Assembly (NCBI GenBank): GCA_960531495.1
Contig: OY482852.1
Span: forward strand, 11,368,396 to 11,432,395
Direction: 5' to 3'
DNA from: Zeus faber
Lineage: Eukaryota; Chordata; Actinopteri; Zeiformes; Zeidae
DNA: 64,000 nt
The translations under genes were made by a program, and so were the position numbers. The notes beneath the pieces were generated by a model. That model was not told the origin of the DNA. It was given only the letters and a program-made list of their open reading frames with translations, and ran no database searches. This document shows, one piece after another, positions 29,160-40,634 of this stretch (position 1 is its first letter; each line of letters starts with the position of its first letter).

Positions 29160-29230
<71 letters not shown>

Positions 29231-29437
29231 GCCGATTTATTTCTATGCGTCTATTAGTGCGTTGATTCGACATTTTCTAATTATGACGAGTTAAAACTTG
29301 TGTTTTCAATGCTGGATGCGCGTTTGCCAGCACGGTGTGGGCCGTGGCAGCATAATGCAGAAAGACCCCACCCAAGACGCCGGGATTCAGCCATTCACTT
29401 TACAGCAGAGCCGGTGAAATTGATCTCCCCCCACCCC

Positions 29438-29481
<44 letters not shown>

Positions 29482-31822
29482 TCTCTCTCTTCGCCTTTGC
29501 ACGGGCGCATATCGTTCTTAATCGTTTCATTTTCGAGGGAAAAAAAAACAAAACAAACAACATTCTTTCGTTGACATTTTTTTTTCCCTCCTGCATGTTC
29601 TCTCCTTGTCGATAACCGAGGACGACAGGGGAGTTGATACCGTGAAAATATTTATTTCTCACAGAGGGGGAAAAAAAAAAAGAGGCCCATACAATCCATT
29701 ACCGTCTCTTGTCGGATGGATTTTTAGGGATGGGCCATAAGAGGTAGCAGGCTGGTTGTGTCTTTTCTGTTTCTGTCGGCCTACTGTGTTTCAGGCCACG
29801 GCAAGGAACCCACTCGTTTAAAGCATCTCTTAAATAATGTGTCAGCCGTTGCTGTGTTGTGCCATATGTGATGGTGGAGGAGCGGCCAGGTGGACGGCAG
29901 CCCGCAGCGAGGGGCCACTTCCCACTGGCCTCTGCAGCACTGGTCCGACCAGCACTAACAGCGCTCTGTGGCCCAGGCTCTCTTTCTGCAAAGAGCACGT
30001 CGTGTCAAACCGAGAGCGGCGGTAGGGTGCAAAACGACTCAAAAGCAGCAGACGAGGTGGGAAAAAATGAAGGGATCTCACCAGCTCATCCACGTCTCCT
30101 CACAACCACAACTGAAGGATGGCAGTGGGAAGAAAAAAAAGAAAAGACGACGACAAAATATAATAAAGGAAGAAGGGTAAAAGAGGACCCGGGAGAGGTG
30201 CACGCACCTGTTTTCGCAGAGTTTGAACAGCTATACCCGTCCCTTATATTGATTGATCCATAAAACAGCTGTTATATTATTTTACGTCAATCCCGTCTGA
30301 GAGGAAGATCCTGTTTTATCACCAGTGGTAGTGGATCGATTATCTCCTTACGTTCAAGTCTCAAGGTTCTCAAAACAAATCCATGTAAACAGCCCAACAA
30401 CAAAAAAAATATATATATTAAGAAAAAGTGTGGCGTATTTACGACACGAGGAAAAAAAACCAACATGTCATTAACACATTTGGGCGGAATGGCGACGAAC
30501 AGGGAGTCGGCGGCGCAGAGTCAATATTTCCCGAAAGAATCGCCGCTCCATCATTTTTATTTATTTATTTTTTTTAGTAAACGCTCCTCCAAAACACAGC
30601 GATCAATCCTCGGCTGATGCGTATGTATATATCCCCAACAGCATACAAGGAGAAGATGAAGGAGCTGTCCGTCCTCTCCCTCATCTGCTCCTGCTTCTAC
30701 CCGGAGAGGAGCAACAAGCTGCTCTGCGAGTTTGAAGGTGGGATTCGGCTCAGTCGAACGCGTTCGCTTCCCGCCCGAAGCCCGCTCATCCGCCCGACGC
30801 GTCGCCGCGATTTGCCTTGACGCTTTATTGACGTATTCGTCTCTTTTGACGCACAGACATGGAAGTGAAGCCCATCAACAAGCGAGCCTCCGGGCAGGCC
30901 TTCGAGGTGATCCTCAAGCCCCCGTCTCCCGTGTCGGAGGTGGTCCCCAGCATCCCCTCCCCGCCCAAGAGAGACATCTCCCTGGAGGACATCCAGAAGA
31001 AGCTGGAGGCAGCCGAGGAGCGGAGGAGGGTGAGTGCCCCGGACGGCAAAAACAGCGGGGACCACCCGGGGTGTGACCGCGAAACGGGGGTCTTTGGTCT
31101 CATGAAACGTTTTGTCCCCGCAGTCCCAGGAAGCCCAGGTACTGAGAGCACTGGCGGAGAAGCGGGAACACGAGAGGGACGTTCTGCTGAAAGCCATGGA
31201 AGAGAACAGCACCTTCAGCAAGATGGCCGAGGAGAAGCTCCAGATGAAGATGGACCAGATCAAGGAGAACCGCGAAGCCCACCTTGCAGCCGTGAAGGAG
31301 CGCCTACTTGAGAAGGTGACGGCACACAAGTTACAGCGTTACTGGGCGACAGGTCGTCACGCAAATAATCGCGACAACAGCGATCGACGATGGTTTTTGT
31401 TCATTTCAAGCCGTAATCATAGTGTCATAGAAAACACCTTGTTTTACCGGTAATACCCATTTACCGGCACTGAGCATTGGAACGGGGCATTCTGGGCAAT
31501 TCACATCGTTTTGATTTCCAACACAGGATTGAGGAATCTGACGATTTTAATTGCAACCGGACGACTGCGTAACCACGGCGACGGCTCCGACGCCGCATTA
31601 TCGTCGCACTGTAAAACGAAGGAGCGGCCGCGCGGAAAAGCAATAACAACAAAAAAATGAATACATTCCGGTTATAACGACGTCTCCGTCTTACGGGGAA
31701 TAGCGCGGTAGCCATGGCGACTCCAGTTGACTAATTCACCCCCTTGGTCGTGCTGTTTTCAGGAGAAACGTGCGGCCGTGGTGCGGAGGAACAAAGAGCT
31801 ACGGGAGGAGCTGACGGCATGA
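28770..31822 (+). CDS. stmn2: Stathmin-2 / SCG10 (five exons)
   Basis: Exons 28770-28788, 30642-30737, 30857-31029, 31124-31315 and 31763-31822 join in phase to 179 residues, the same length as human STMN2. The N-terminal [20 protein letters not shown] is the membrane/Golgi-targeting leader of neuronal stathmins, with the palmitoylated cysteine pair at C22 and C24. The stathmin-like domain runs from D39 to the end and sequesters tubulin dimers, which promotes microtubule turnover in growth cones. Serines 50, 62, 73 and 97, the PKA and JNK/MAPK sites of SCG10, are all present (RASG, PPSP, PSPP, RRRSQ). KRASGQAF and KPPSPVSE favour STMN2 over STMN3 or STMN4. The a/b paralogue is unresolved. Intron 1 carries TA and TC microsatellites. 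The 3' UTR probably ends after AATAAA at 33355, with hey1 convergent beyond it. Confidence 0.92.
29104..29227. repeat. (TA)n microsatellite with short interruptions
   Basis: Two TA blocks separated by catacatatatatctgtgtg. Confidence 0.95.
29438..29491. repeat. (TC)n microsatellite
   Basis: A CT/TC run with two CCT interruptions in stmn2 intron 1. Confidence 0.95.
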
Positions 31823-32631
31823 GCCCGCGCACACCGATCATCTCGACCTCTCCGGTCCGTCCATCTCAACCCTCCACCCCCCTCCACCCTCTCCTTCCCA
31901 GCCCAACCCACCCACCCCCACCCCCCTTGTCCCACTCTGGAGCTCCGGAGGTGGAGGTCCACTCCCTCACGCCAGTTACCCCTCCCCACCCTCCAGCCCC
32001 CTCACCTCCTCAATCAGTATTATCAGTGGATACCGACATGGAAAACACTTGTCTGAGAGTTGAACAGATCTTCTTGATTTCAGCGAGGGGGGGCGTGGGT
32101 TGGGGAAGAAGAAACATGAGAATGTGGTTTATCGTTTTGTAAATAATCTTCCTATTTTCCTGTTGTTTATTAATATCTATATCTATCTATGGTGGTAGAC
32201 TGGTGAAGTGCATACAAAGGATGTCCAATGTAAGCCCTAATGCTCTACCCGATTTATTTATTTATATACTTACATATTTATTTGTTTGTTTGTTTTTTTG
32301 TTTGTTTGTTTGTTTTGGTTCTTTTTTTTCGTTACAAACGTTTTGGTTCCTTGAAAATGTTTCAATCTGCAACTGGTTTCCTCGTGAAAGCCTTCGGTGT
32401 TGTGAGTTGGTCGTAGACAGCCGTTTGCGTTTGTCCTTGTGAAGAATGCACATGGTTGGTGTAGCTCGCCTACGTATACCGCTGAAGATCTCACCGTATC
32501 CCCTCTGTATCTCCCTACACAGACATACAGTACGCGCTCTTGACACGCAGCTTGGAGCTCCTATTACACATATCTCCCATCCACAGATTCAAAGGAGCTT
32601 GATGGAATAATGATCTTGAAAGGTGCTTTAT

Positions 32632-32708
32632 TATTATGATTGTGATTATGATTATGATTATGATGATGATTATTATTATTATAGTTACTGTTATTATTAT
32701 TATTATGA

Positions 32709-32739
<31 letters not shown>

Positions 32740-32800
32740 GATGATGATGATTATTATTATTATTATTATCATTATTATTATCATTATTACGATTATAAGA
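32632..32800. repeat. ATT/ATG compound microsatellite in the stmn2 3' UTR
   Basis: A long TTA/TGA compound simple repeat within the presumed 3' UTR of stmn2. Confidence 0.95.
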
Positions 32801-33354
32801 ATGTGTTTGCCCAATGGGAGCAGCTGTTTATACACGTGCAGATTCCTACTTACTCTTGATGCCACCCCCTTGACTCAACCCATCTTTTGCACACAACCAA
32901 TTACTATATTATGAACACAGTATTTAGAGATTAATGAATGTGTTATGACATTATCCTGGTACCATAAGTGGTGTCTTGGACAGTGGAATGTGCTGTTGCT
33001 CCCACCTTGATTTTGATTGCTTGTGTGTGCGTGGGCTCGTGCGTGCGTGTGAGTGTACGTGTGTGTGTGTGTGTGTATGTGGATTTAGGCCTAAGCATCA
33101 TTAGCGTCTTTCCTCCCCCGTGGGGGTCAGATCGAGAATGGATGCAGGATGCTTTACACTTGGCACACCGACGTAGTCTCTCTTTTTTAGAATACAATAC
33201 CACAGATACTTGCCTGCATCCTCTACTGCCTGTGTTTCTCCTTCATATCTCTCTATGTACGCTCTGCTGAATTAACGATAGGGGTTCTGTGAACATGGCA
33301 TGCAACATCTCATACCTGTCTGTGCTAAAAGATGAGGAAAAATGTTAACTGCCA

Positions 33355-33360
33355 AATAAA
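33355..33360 (+). promoter_or_regulatory. stmn2: Polyadenylation signal AATAAA of stmn2
   Basis: Canonical signal about 1.5 kb after the stop codon, compatible with the long 3' UTR known for STMN2. Confidence 0.5.
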
Positions 33361-33719
33361 AGAGCCGATTACCAACACATTCTGGGAATTGTGCTTTTAC
33401 GCAGGTCAGTTGTCGTTCTCGAAAGCGGCACATGTATTGCATTAATACACTGTCAACACTGGTCAAGGTAAATAGGTAAAGAGAGCATGTAATAAGTTCC
33501 ATGTCTGTCCAGTAGATGGCAGTGGGCAGGTGTCTACTCCAAGCAAGGTGAAATGTGCAGTGTGGCAAATACGTGATCCACACATTTCCCCAAATACTAC
33601 ATGTCACCCTCTTCAAAAGTATTCCATCATGTTTCATGAAGTGGAAATCAACCTCTATTTCAACATACGACAATATATGACAGTGACAATAGTTCTGTAA
33701 GAATAGCATGGGCGTTCTG

Positions 33720-34200
33720 CGACAGCAACACTCGGGGGCAGCTCCACGTTCGGATTCGAACGAGATTTAGTCGGCGAGTAAAAGGCTCAGGAGTTTGAAC
33801 GTGTGTGAATTTGCCACAGAAACACCCCCCCGAGCCGACTTGGATTCGCCGGCCTCGCCGCCGTCTGGGTGCTGCTCTTTTCTTACCTTCTGCCTCCATC
33901 TCCACGTCCGGTTCACACTATTGTCCCCGTCGGAGGCCGACCCTACGCTGGTGAGGTCAGCCGATCACTATAGAGGATTTCCTCTGGGCTTTAATGATTT
34001 CCTGAGCATTCAAGATGGCAACAATGCCCCTCGGATCAGATTACTCACCTGGCACACAGTAAAGCGGTCGCCTTTCCCTCCATAACGGACTCGTTACAGC
34101 AGCACAAAGATGTTGAGACGCTGACGCCGCACGGAGGATGCTGCCGCATAATGTTCAGTCCTTTGGGATAAGATATGCTTCCTGGGTCACTTCATCCGGG
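33720..34200. promoter_or_regulatory. Candidate regulatory element between the stmn2 and hey1 3' ends
   Basis: Complex non-repetitive sequence with words such as ctttaatgatttcctgagca and gaggatgctgccgcataatg. No frame extends with splice sites. The enhancer idea rests on texture only. Confidence 0.25.
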
Positions 34201-34370
34201 GAGCATTTCTTCTACTCCTGAGCAGTAGCGTTGGTATAAAATGGTTGGAAGGAAATTCTAGGTCGTTTAAAAATTGTAAGCCCAGTTTAGAGGTTATTTT
34301 TTCACAGTTAAATCCCATTCGGATAGAATGATACGAAAGAAAAGTTGACATACTGAATTTAAGCGAACAA

Positions 34371-34406
34371 ACACTGGTGTAAATACAGACACTGGTGTAA
34401 ATACAT
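34371..34406. repeat. Short tandem duplication, 18-bp unit
   Basis: acactggtgtaaatacag is followed directly by acactggtgtaaataca, next to the hey1 3' end. Confidence 0.8.
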
Positions 34407-34428
34407 AGCTTCTATCTTTAAAACTAAT

Positions 34429-34434
34429 TTTATT
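34429..34434 (-). promoter_or_regulatory. hey1: Polyadenylation signal AATAAA of hey1
   Basis: TTTATT on the plus strand, i.e. AATAAA on the minus strand, about 550 bp beyond the hey1 stop codon. Confidence 0.6.
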
Positions 34435-34983
34435 GGTACAAAAATATTACAAATATTACACATCCAAGTGTCATAATGTCAAACGGTTAGTTTACGTAAA
34501 AGTAGGGGTGTGAAGTAGACGGTGCAGATCCAAAACGCCCACGTACTTTTGATGTCACTAAAGCGACCAGTATCCTTTACATTGATGTCAAATACAATGA
34601 TGTCATCCACACGCAATTGCAGAAATGTCAGTTTCATACTCCCTAGGAAAAGGCCTTGTTACTGCTAACATGGTGCAATACAATAATATATACATTATGG
34701 GCCCTGATATATCACTCCTCATCCTGGAGACAGTGCATATTAGTGACATTAAACATCTTTTTTTTATGAACGTCAGAACAGTATTTAAAACTGCTACTGG
34801 ATGCAGGGAACTGACACAATAGGACAGATCGCCACTTGCATACCGACCCCTTCCATTCACTTATATTTACTGAACTAAAATCAAAGTCCCGTCCATCATA
34901 TTTTAATGTTATCGTCGGAGGAAAAGATGGGGGCGGGTAGTCCTTCCTCCCCTGTGACGTTGCCTCCAGTCCGGCTGCAGGCT

Positions 34984-35806
34984 TCAGAAGGCCCCTATCT
35001 CCGTGCCCCAGGGTCTGTATGGCTTCGACACGCCGCCGGATGAAGAGGGCGGCGCCGGGCTCAGCGCCGTCGGGGAGACCAGGGGGAAAGCGCCAAAAGA
35101 GAGAGGGAAGGCGGAGAGGGAGGAGAGGGATGACCGGAGAGGCTGCGGAAGCTTGGAAGCCGGCACGGGCGGTCCGAGGGGCAGCGTGCCCCTGAGGGAC
35201 TCGGCGGGGGGCATCCCACTGTGTCTGGACGCCACGGAGGCCTCGGTGGAGGCGGGGGAGGAGGACGTGGATGAGGAAGGGGAGCAGGATAAGGGCGGGC
35301 TGCTGTTGCTCCTGGGTGCCGGGGCCCGGCCCTGCGGGTGCTGCAGGAAGAGGGGGCGGGGGAGTTGGCCGGCGGCGGCCCCGAAGGCAGAGCCCCAGGC
35401 CAGGTGTCCGAGTCCGTTGTGCGCCTCCCTCTGAGAGGCGTAGTTGCTGAGGTGGGAGACCAGGCGCACACGGAGGGGGTCCGTGCTGTCGCGACCTTCT
35501 ATGATGCTCAAATAGCGGGCTGTCTCTGCCAAGCACTCCCTGAAGCCCAGGCTGCGGTAATCCTTGGCCAACGCGTGAGCCTCAAAGTAACCTGCCAGGG
35601 AGGAAGGCGGAGTCAGAGAGGGAGATTTATTTTTCTGATTCACAGTTTAGTAGTGAAAGGTGTACGAGAGCACACATACACTACAGTATATTATCTAGAA
35701 TTGCACCACTAGGGGTCAATTACCTTTGCCACCAGCAGCATGAAGCATCTTCAAATGGTCCACGGTCATCTGTAATATTTCTGCCTTTTCCAATTTAGCT
35801 GACCCC

Positions 35807-35867
<61 letters not shown>

Positions 35868-36438
35868 AAATCGAATGTTACTTTCAACAACATTTGAATG
35901 TTTTCTATTTTAAAAATAACACCAAAGATACAGCAGGCAGCCCAGATTCAAACGTATTTATTTCTTGAACTAAGGCGCTGGGATCATGTACCTGCTTCTC
36001 AAAAGCACTTGGCACCAGTCTCCTTAACTCAGACAGACTGTTGTTGATGCGGTCCCGTCGCCGTTTCTCAATTATCTGGAAAAAGGAAAGGAAGCCATGT
36101 TAATAGGTCACCGTTTTGAGAACAGTATGGGCGATAATAAATGCAATGTTATAATGCATATTCTAACACATAATCAATATTATTTTTCCTATATTTAATT
36201 TATATACAAAATACTTTATACTTGTAATATTTAATTCACAACTTATGATATTTATTATATCTAATTTATTATGTCGATCTGTGAGAAGCGAAAGGGTTGT
36301 TTTTTTTGTTTTTTTTTTATTTAATTATTTACCCCCCTGCGCCTTTTCCGAGCTTGGACCTGCGTGGTTGTGGGGGGAGACAGCGAGTCGAGAGGGAAAT
36401 CAAGTTGTCTGGATCAAAAGTGAGAAAGCCATTATTAA

Positions 36439-36474
<36 letters not shown>

Positions 36475-36661
36475 CACGAAGGGATTCTCAAAAATAAAAG
36501 TACGCTTTCGAAAGAAAAAGAGCCCGTTCACGCCACGACACATAACGACACGCGAGAGCCGCGTGTGTCACATACCCGCGTTCGTCCCCGCTGTCCTTCT
36601 CCACCTCCACGGTGTCCTCCATGTCGCTGTCGGTGGAGCTGGAGCTGACGGCGCGTCTCAT
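34984..36661 (-). CDS. hey1: Hairy/enhancer-of-split related bHLH repressor Hey1 (five exons)
   Basis: Read on the minus strand, exons 36661-36576, 36408-36333, 36075-35992, 35805-35724 and 35591-34984 join in phase to 311 residues (human HEY1 has 304). The bHLH domain spans about 48-105. The basic part [17 protein letters not shown] has glycine (G54) where Hes proteins have proline, the defining HEY feature. The Orange domain covers about 121-157 ([14 protein letters not shown]). YRPW at 301-304 and the terminal TEIGAF match HEY1 (HEY2 usually has TEVGAF). The protein is a nuclear Notch-induced repressor acting in vascular, heart and neural development. The region 170-290 is Ser/Pro-rich. 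Exon 4 is preceded by a GA microsatellite lying immediately upstream of its acceptor. It is convergent with stmn2. Five exons is the known gene structure. Confidence 0.93.
35811..35864. repeat. (GA)n microsatellite adjoining a hey1 splice acceptor
   Basis: About 27 GA units. On the hey1 strand it is a (TC)n tract that serves as the polypyrimidine tract, ending only a few bases before the exon 4 acceptor. Confidence 0.95.
36430..36475. repeat. (ATT)n microsatellite in hey1 intron 1
   Basis: About 14 TTA units between exons 1 and 2 of hey1. Confidence 0.95.
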
Positions 36662-36860
36662 GTCGCCTCCGCGCGCGCACAGGCTCCGGATGGTCCGCGC
36701 GAGCGCACTGACGGCGGCGGCCCCGCGCGCACGGGTTTAAAGACGTCAGACGGCGGTGGCGGCGTGGGCGGGGCCTGCAGCGGCGCCCTGCTGTCGTCGT
36801 CGCCGATGGTGTGGATGTGCAATAAAAAGCGGCAACACCATGTTAACCGTAAGCGGTAAA
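36662..36860 (-). promoter_or_regulatory. hey1: CpG-rich hey1 promoter and 5' UTR
   Basis: CpG-rich sequence directly upstream of the hey1 start codon, with a TTTAAA word at about 36736 that could act as a TATA box on the minus strand. I did not find a consensus RBPJ site (TGTGGGAA) here, although HEY1 is a classical Notch target; such sites may be degenerate or further away. Confidence 0.45.
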
Positions 36861-37232
36861 GGTAGTCGCCTGAGTTCGTTTTAAGCATTTAAATTTAAAA
36901 AAAAAAAAAATAATTTTTTTTTTTAATATGGTTTAAATGCAATGTCTCTCAACGTCGGGTCCGGGTGAAACTTCACTGTCTACAAGACGTTGGCAGCTTG
37001 GGAGAACGAAGACCGGCGACCGTTTCCATTCCTTCGCCGTCGTCTCCCTAACCAGTGCGGACAGGTCGATTCTTTTTCGGTTTGGTTCCCGATTGAGCCC
37101 CCCTGTTTACCTGTTTAGTCTCTAAATGTGTCCAAAACCGGCCAAAGGTATATCCAATTCGGTATCCTAGTTGTGAAAAAGGTTAAGTGTCGCTGCTGTC
37201 GAGGACTGCATTTTACTGTAGCATTACATAAT

Positions 37233-37345
37233 TCGAGATTCAAGATTCAAGAGGTTTATTCGTCACACACATATACATACTTTCGTACATATACGCAGTG
37301 AAATGTAATCGACCGAAGCGCCGGCGCGGGCGACCGCAAAAACAT
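37233..37345 (-). mobile_element. LINE 3' tail, antisense
   Basis: attcaagattcaagaggttt followed by attcgtcacacacatataca is the reverse complement of a typical L2/CR1-like LINE tail. It resembles the tail of the larger copy at 45870. Confidence 0.55.
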
Positions 37346-37384
37346 GCATCGCATTCTAGTTGAAGGAGCAATGTGGCTTTGAGC

Positions 37385-37720
37385 GGTGAGGTTACAGATC
37401 ACATCCAACTGAATACCACCCCGTCCCTTTTACCTGTTGAAATGCCTTTGAAGGGCAAAACACCAGTTTTGTGTAGTTTTCCACTCACCAAAAAGAGATT
37501 GCAGCTCCTACGTTGTGACTTAAAGGTTGTTTCTGCCTTAAAATTACTTGGTTTCATTCATGAGGGTTATATTTGACATATATTTGACACACCCAGCTGA
37601 CGGCAATCCGCTTTTGGCAGACGATCACTTTTTGGCACAACACGTGTCTGGCTTCAGCAGCAGCTCAGAGATGCGGCTTGAACACTGATGGATGGTCAGT
37701 GTGTCAAAATTTGTGAAAAA
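37385..37720 (+). repeat. Local repeat unit A, copy 3
   Basis: Shares gttgaaatgcctttgaaggg, gagattgcagctcctacg, aaaggttgtttctgcctta and gaacactgatggatggtcag with the other copies. Confidence 0.65.
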
Positions 37721-37989
37721 CGCGAAAGGCCCTCTCTAGCGCCAGTGGTTGGTTTGTCCGTTCTGGGCTGGAAGAAACATGGCAGTGTAACATGGCGGCT
37801 TCCATGGAAGTCTACCCGCTCCCCATGTAGATAATAGTGGCTCATTCTAAGGTAATGCCAACACAACAATTCTTATTTCATGGGATTAAACACAAATTAA
37901 AAATATACTTATGAATATTATATTCCATTTCTGCCAAGTCTGTTCCATGTATTCTACACACTGCACCTTTAAATAATCACTTTTTTCTA

Positions 37990-38430
37990 TTTGGCATTGG
38001 ACATCATGTGGAAGGATTTTCTGTGGCTGACATTGCAGGTTAGTTACTGGGCATCCAGGCCTCAGGCCCTGAGTTTCCCTGCTAAATCCCGAGTCCCTGG
38101 CACCGGTAGGAGGGTACCAATTGGAGCGGGGGCCCTCCTTTTCAGTGTTGTGTTGGACACATGGCCTATTAGCAGAGTGTGTTGTTCATTGTCAGCTGTC
38201 AGCTGTGTGGCTCAACAACAGCGCTGATCAGCGGAGAGGCCCAGTGTGCCAAGCTCTCCTAGGAAACTCTCTCAATGGCCGCTGCAAACAGGTCAACTGA
38301 CTGGCGCAAGGGAGCCCTTCTCAGGGAATCATTCATCCATTATGGGTAATAACACCACGCTCTGCGGTGACACCCGTCCGCACCGAATGAGCGAGTCGGC
38401 GGTTTGGGCAAGATTAAAAACAAAACATCT
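37990..38430. promoter_or_regulatory. Candidate enhancer-like non-coding element
   Basis: Non-repetitive sequence with a tandem E-box string (gtcagctgtcagctgtgtgg, near 38189-38210) and homeodomain-like cores. No exon chain. The nearest promoter is hey1, about 1.4 kb away. Confidence 0.3.
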
Positions 38431-40599
38431 CCTGATCCATAAACCACAAAATCATGCCTCATTCATTGGGTGGAGTGTGAGTGAGGGGTGCTGGGCAAAA
38501 GTGCGTGATCATTTCGACCCCCGGTAATGTGCTCAGGTGGGAGGTCAAACCATACGAAACGATTTCAGTGTTTGTGTTCGATTGTTTTGACTGTCCCCTT
38601 CTGGGTGGTTTGAAATCCCCGAAACGGAGAGCGACAAACGACGCGGCCTGAGGAAAAGCCATGGATTTTGAACGAGTAGTTATACCACACGCCCAGAGAT
38701 GGAACACAATCGCTTTCACTGGATTTTATTTTTGTTGCTGTTTTTCTTGTCTTTTTCACATATTTGTGGTCTCCCCATTTTTTTCCCCCCCTCCGTCAAA
38801 GATAAATAAAGCTCACCAAAAGCCCAGTTCCTCACACAGGATTAGCTGCTGCGTTACCTCTCTACGTGTCCGTGCCACGTCTGCTAAGGCCGTCAGTGAG
38901 AGCTCGACCCCCCGCCGTCTCCCATTCCACCACCTTGTCGAGCAGCGGCAGCTGTCTCTCTGCTCCGTCCGCCGGGTCGGTTGGTAACTTGGTTGCGTCT
39001 GCAGCTCGACGTGCGGGGACGAGGGTTTGATTCCGGGGAACAACTGCAGCGCGACACACTGTTTCCAGAATGTCAGGATAAGCTTTCGATGCTGACGGAT
39101 ACAATGTGCAGACGACAGTCATTCTGTCAGTGCAGCAGGAACAGGCCGATCCCGGGCATGCACACAGCCGCGCACACACACACACTCACACACACACACA
39201 CACACACACATACAGAATATATTAGTACAACTGTACATCTATACAACACAGACTTACTGCGTTAACGCGCGCGCACACACACACACTATCAGTAAGGTAT
39301 GTCCATCTGAACCCAATAAATTCATTTCCATGCTCTGTTCACAACCAGACCATTTAAAGACCTTGAAAAATGTACAAAATCTGACACTAAATATATCCTA
39401 AATCCTGCCTGCTTCCTAGACAATATTGTTCATGCTTTATATTATATTATATTATATTATATTATATTATATTAGTCCCTATGGGAAAATTAAACATTTT
39501 CAACTTAATATAATATATAAGTGACAGGTACAGGCTTGTTATGCAAAGAGTTTGAGCTTGACACAGGGCCTTTCTGAGCTTTTCTTAACCCCTTAAACCT
39601 TAAATGACTGACCTTGGCCTGGCAGGTGAAGGACAGGTTGAGTATTTTTCTTTTGTTATGCTGCTATTAGGATAATTGGTTTCTACAGTGCCAGTAGGTG
39701 TGCAGGCCTGACAGGTTCATGTGGTGTCCATTACACAGACACAAACCACACTCCTCACACGCCCCGAACTCTCAAGGCCCTTCGCGTGAACACTGACATT
39801 CCTTCAGCTCATTAAAAGTCATTATTACATTTAAGTGACCGCAACCAGTGACCACAGCTCAGACCTCGTGGCATCACGACGCCCCCATCGTTTTACTTTC
39901 CAGCAATGAATGACGCTGGGGTGCCGGTGGGAGATGCCTGAGTTACCTCGTCCTTTTTGATTCGATCGGTTTTGGTCCGCTTTCGACTTTGATTGGCATA
40001 TTGATGGTTGTAGTTGGACGACGGTGCACCTTTACGTTTGGCGATTAAAGAAACCCACCGTTGTGTCCGTAACCCCCGGGCCCAAATAAGCGCCGATCTG
40101 AAGGAGCTGCTCCCAGCGCGGTGCCAAGAAGCTAAGAGGTATAAGCGAGCGTTTGTTTGAAACTGGCGTGTGCCCAGCTGCCTTCCTCAATCTTCCCAAA
40201 GGTTTCCCTTGGTGACTATATGTGTGTGTGTGTGAGAGAGTGTGTCCGAGTGTGCCTCTGTGCGCACGGCGGTGAGTGTGTGCGTGCGTGTGTGTTTAGA
40301 AGGTGGTGTTTCCCACAGCCCCGATCTAATTCCGTGGTAACTCAATCTCCGTGTGAGCGCTTCCAGGCGAGTGTTCTCCCACCCGTCGACAGCCTCTCTC
40401 TGGGCCGGTTGAGTGTGTCTGACAGAGGCCGGCTCAGTCTCGCAGGAACCCCCCCCCCCCCCCCCCCCCACTGCCCCACTCGGATTGATTTACTATGTCA
40501 ACCGTTGGGGCTGTCGGCAGCAGCGACGCTGCCTGCATCCTGTGTGCACACCATCCCGACAGCTTTTACCTGTCATTCAACGACGACTGGAGTAAGGCC

Positions 40600-40634
<35 letters not shown>

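Larger units (their letters stand above)
28789..30641 (+). other. Intron 1 of stmn2
   Basis: Holds long TA (29104-29227) and TC (29438-29491) microsatellites. No further coding exon was recognised. Open frames at 29699-30263 on both strands have no known motif. Confidence 0.7.

Noticed and set aside
28789-30641. Possible counterpart of the human STMN2 cryptic exon in intron 1
   Set aside because: I could not identify a matching exon or a GU-rich TDP-43-type site with confidence.
31744-32142. Pro-rich 132-residue frame overlapping the stmn2 end
   Set aside because: It is the wrong frame over the last stmn2 exon and a CCACC-rich 3' UTR.
35003-35434. Plus-strand frame of 143 residues opposite the last hey1 exon
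   Set aside because: It is the antisense shadow of GC-rich, Ser/Pro-coding hey1 sequence with no domain of its own.
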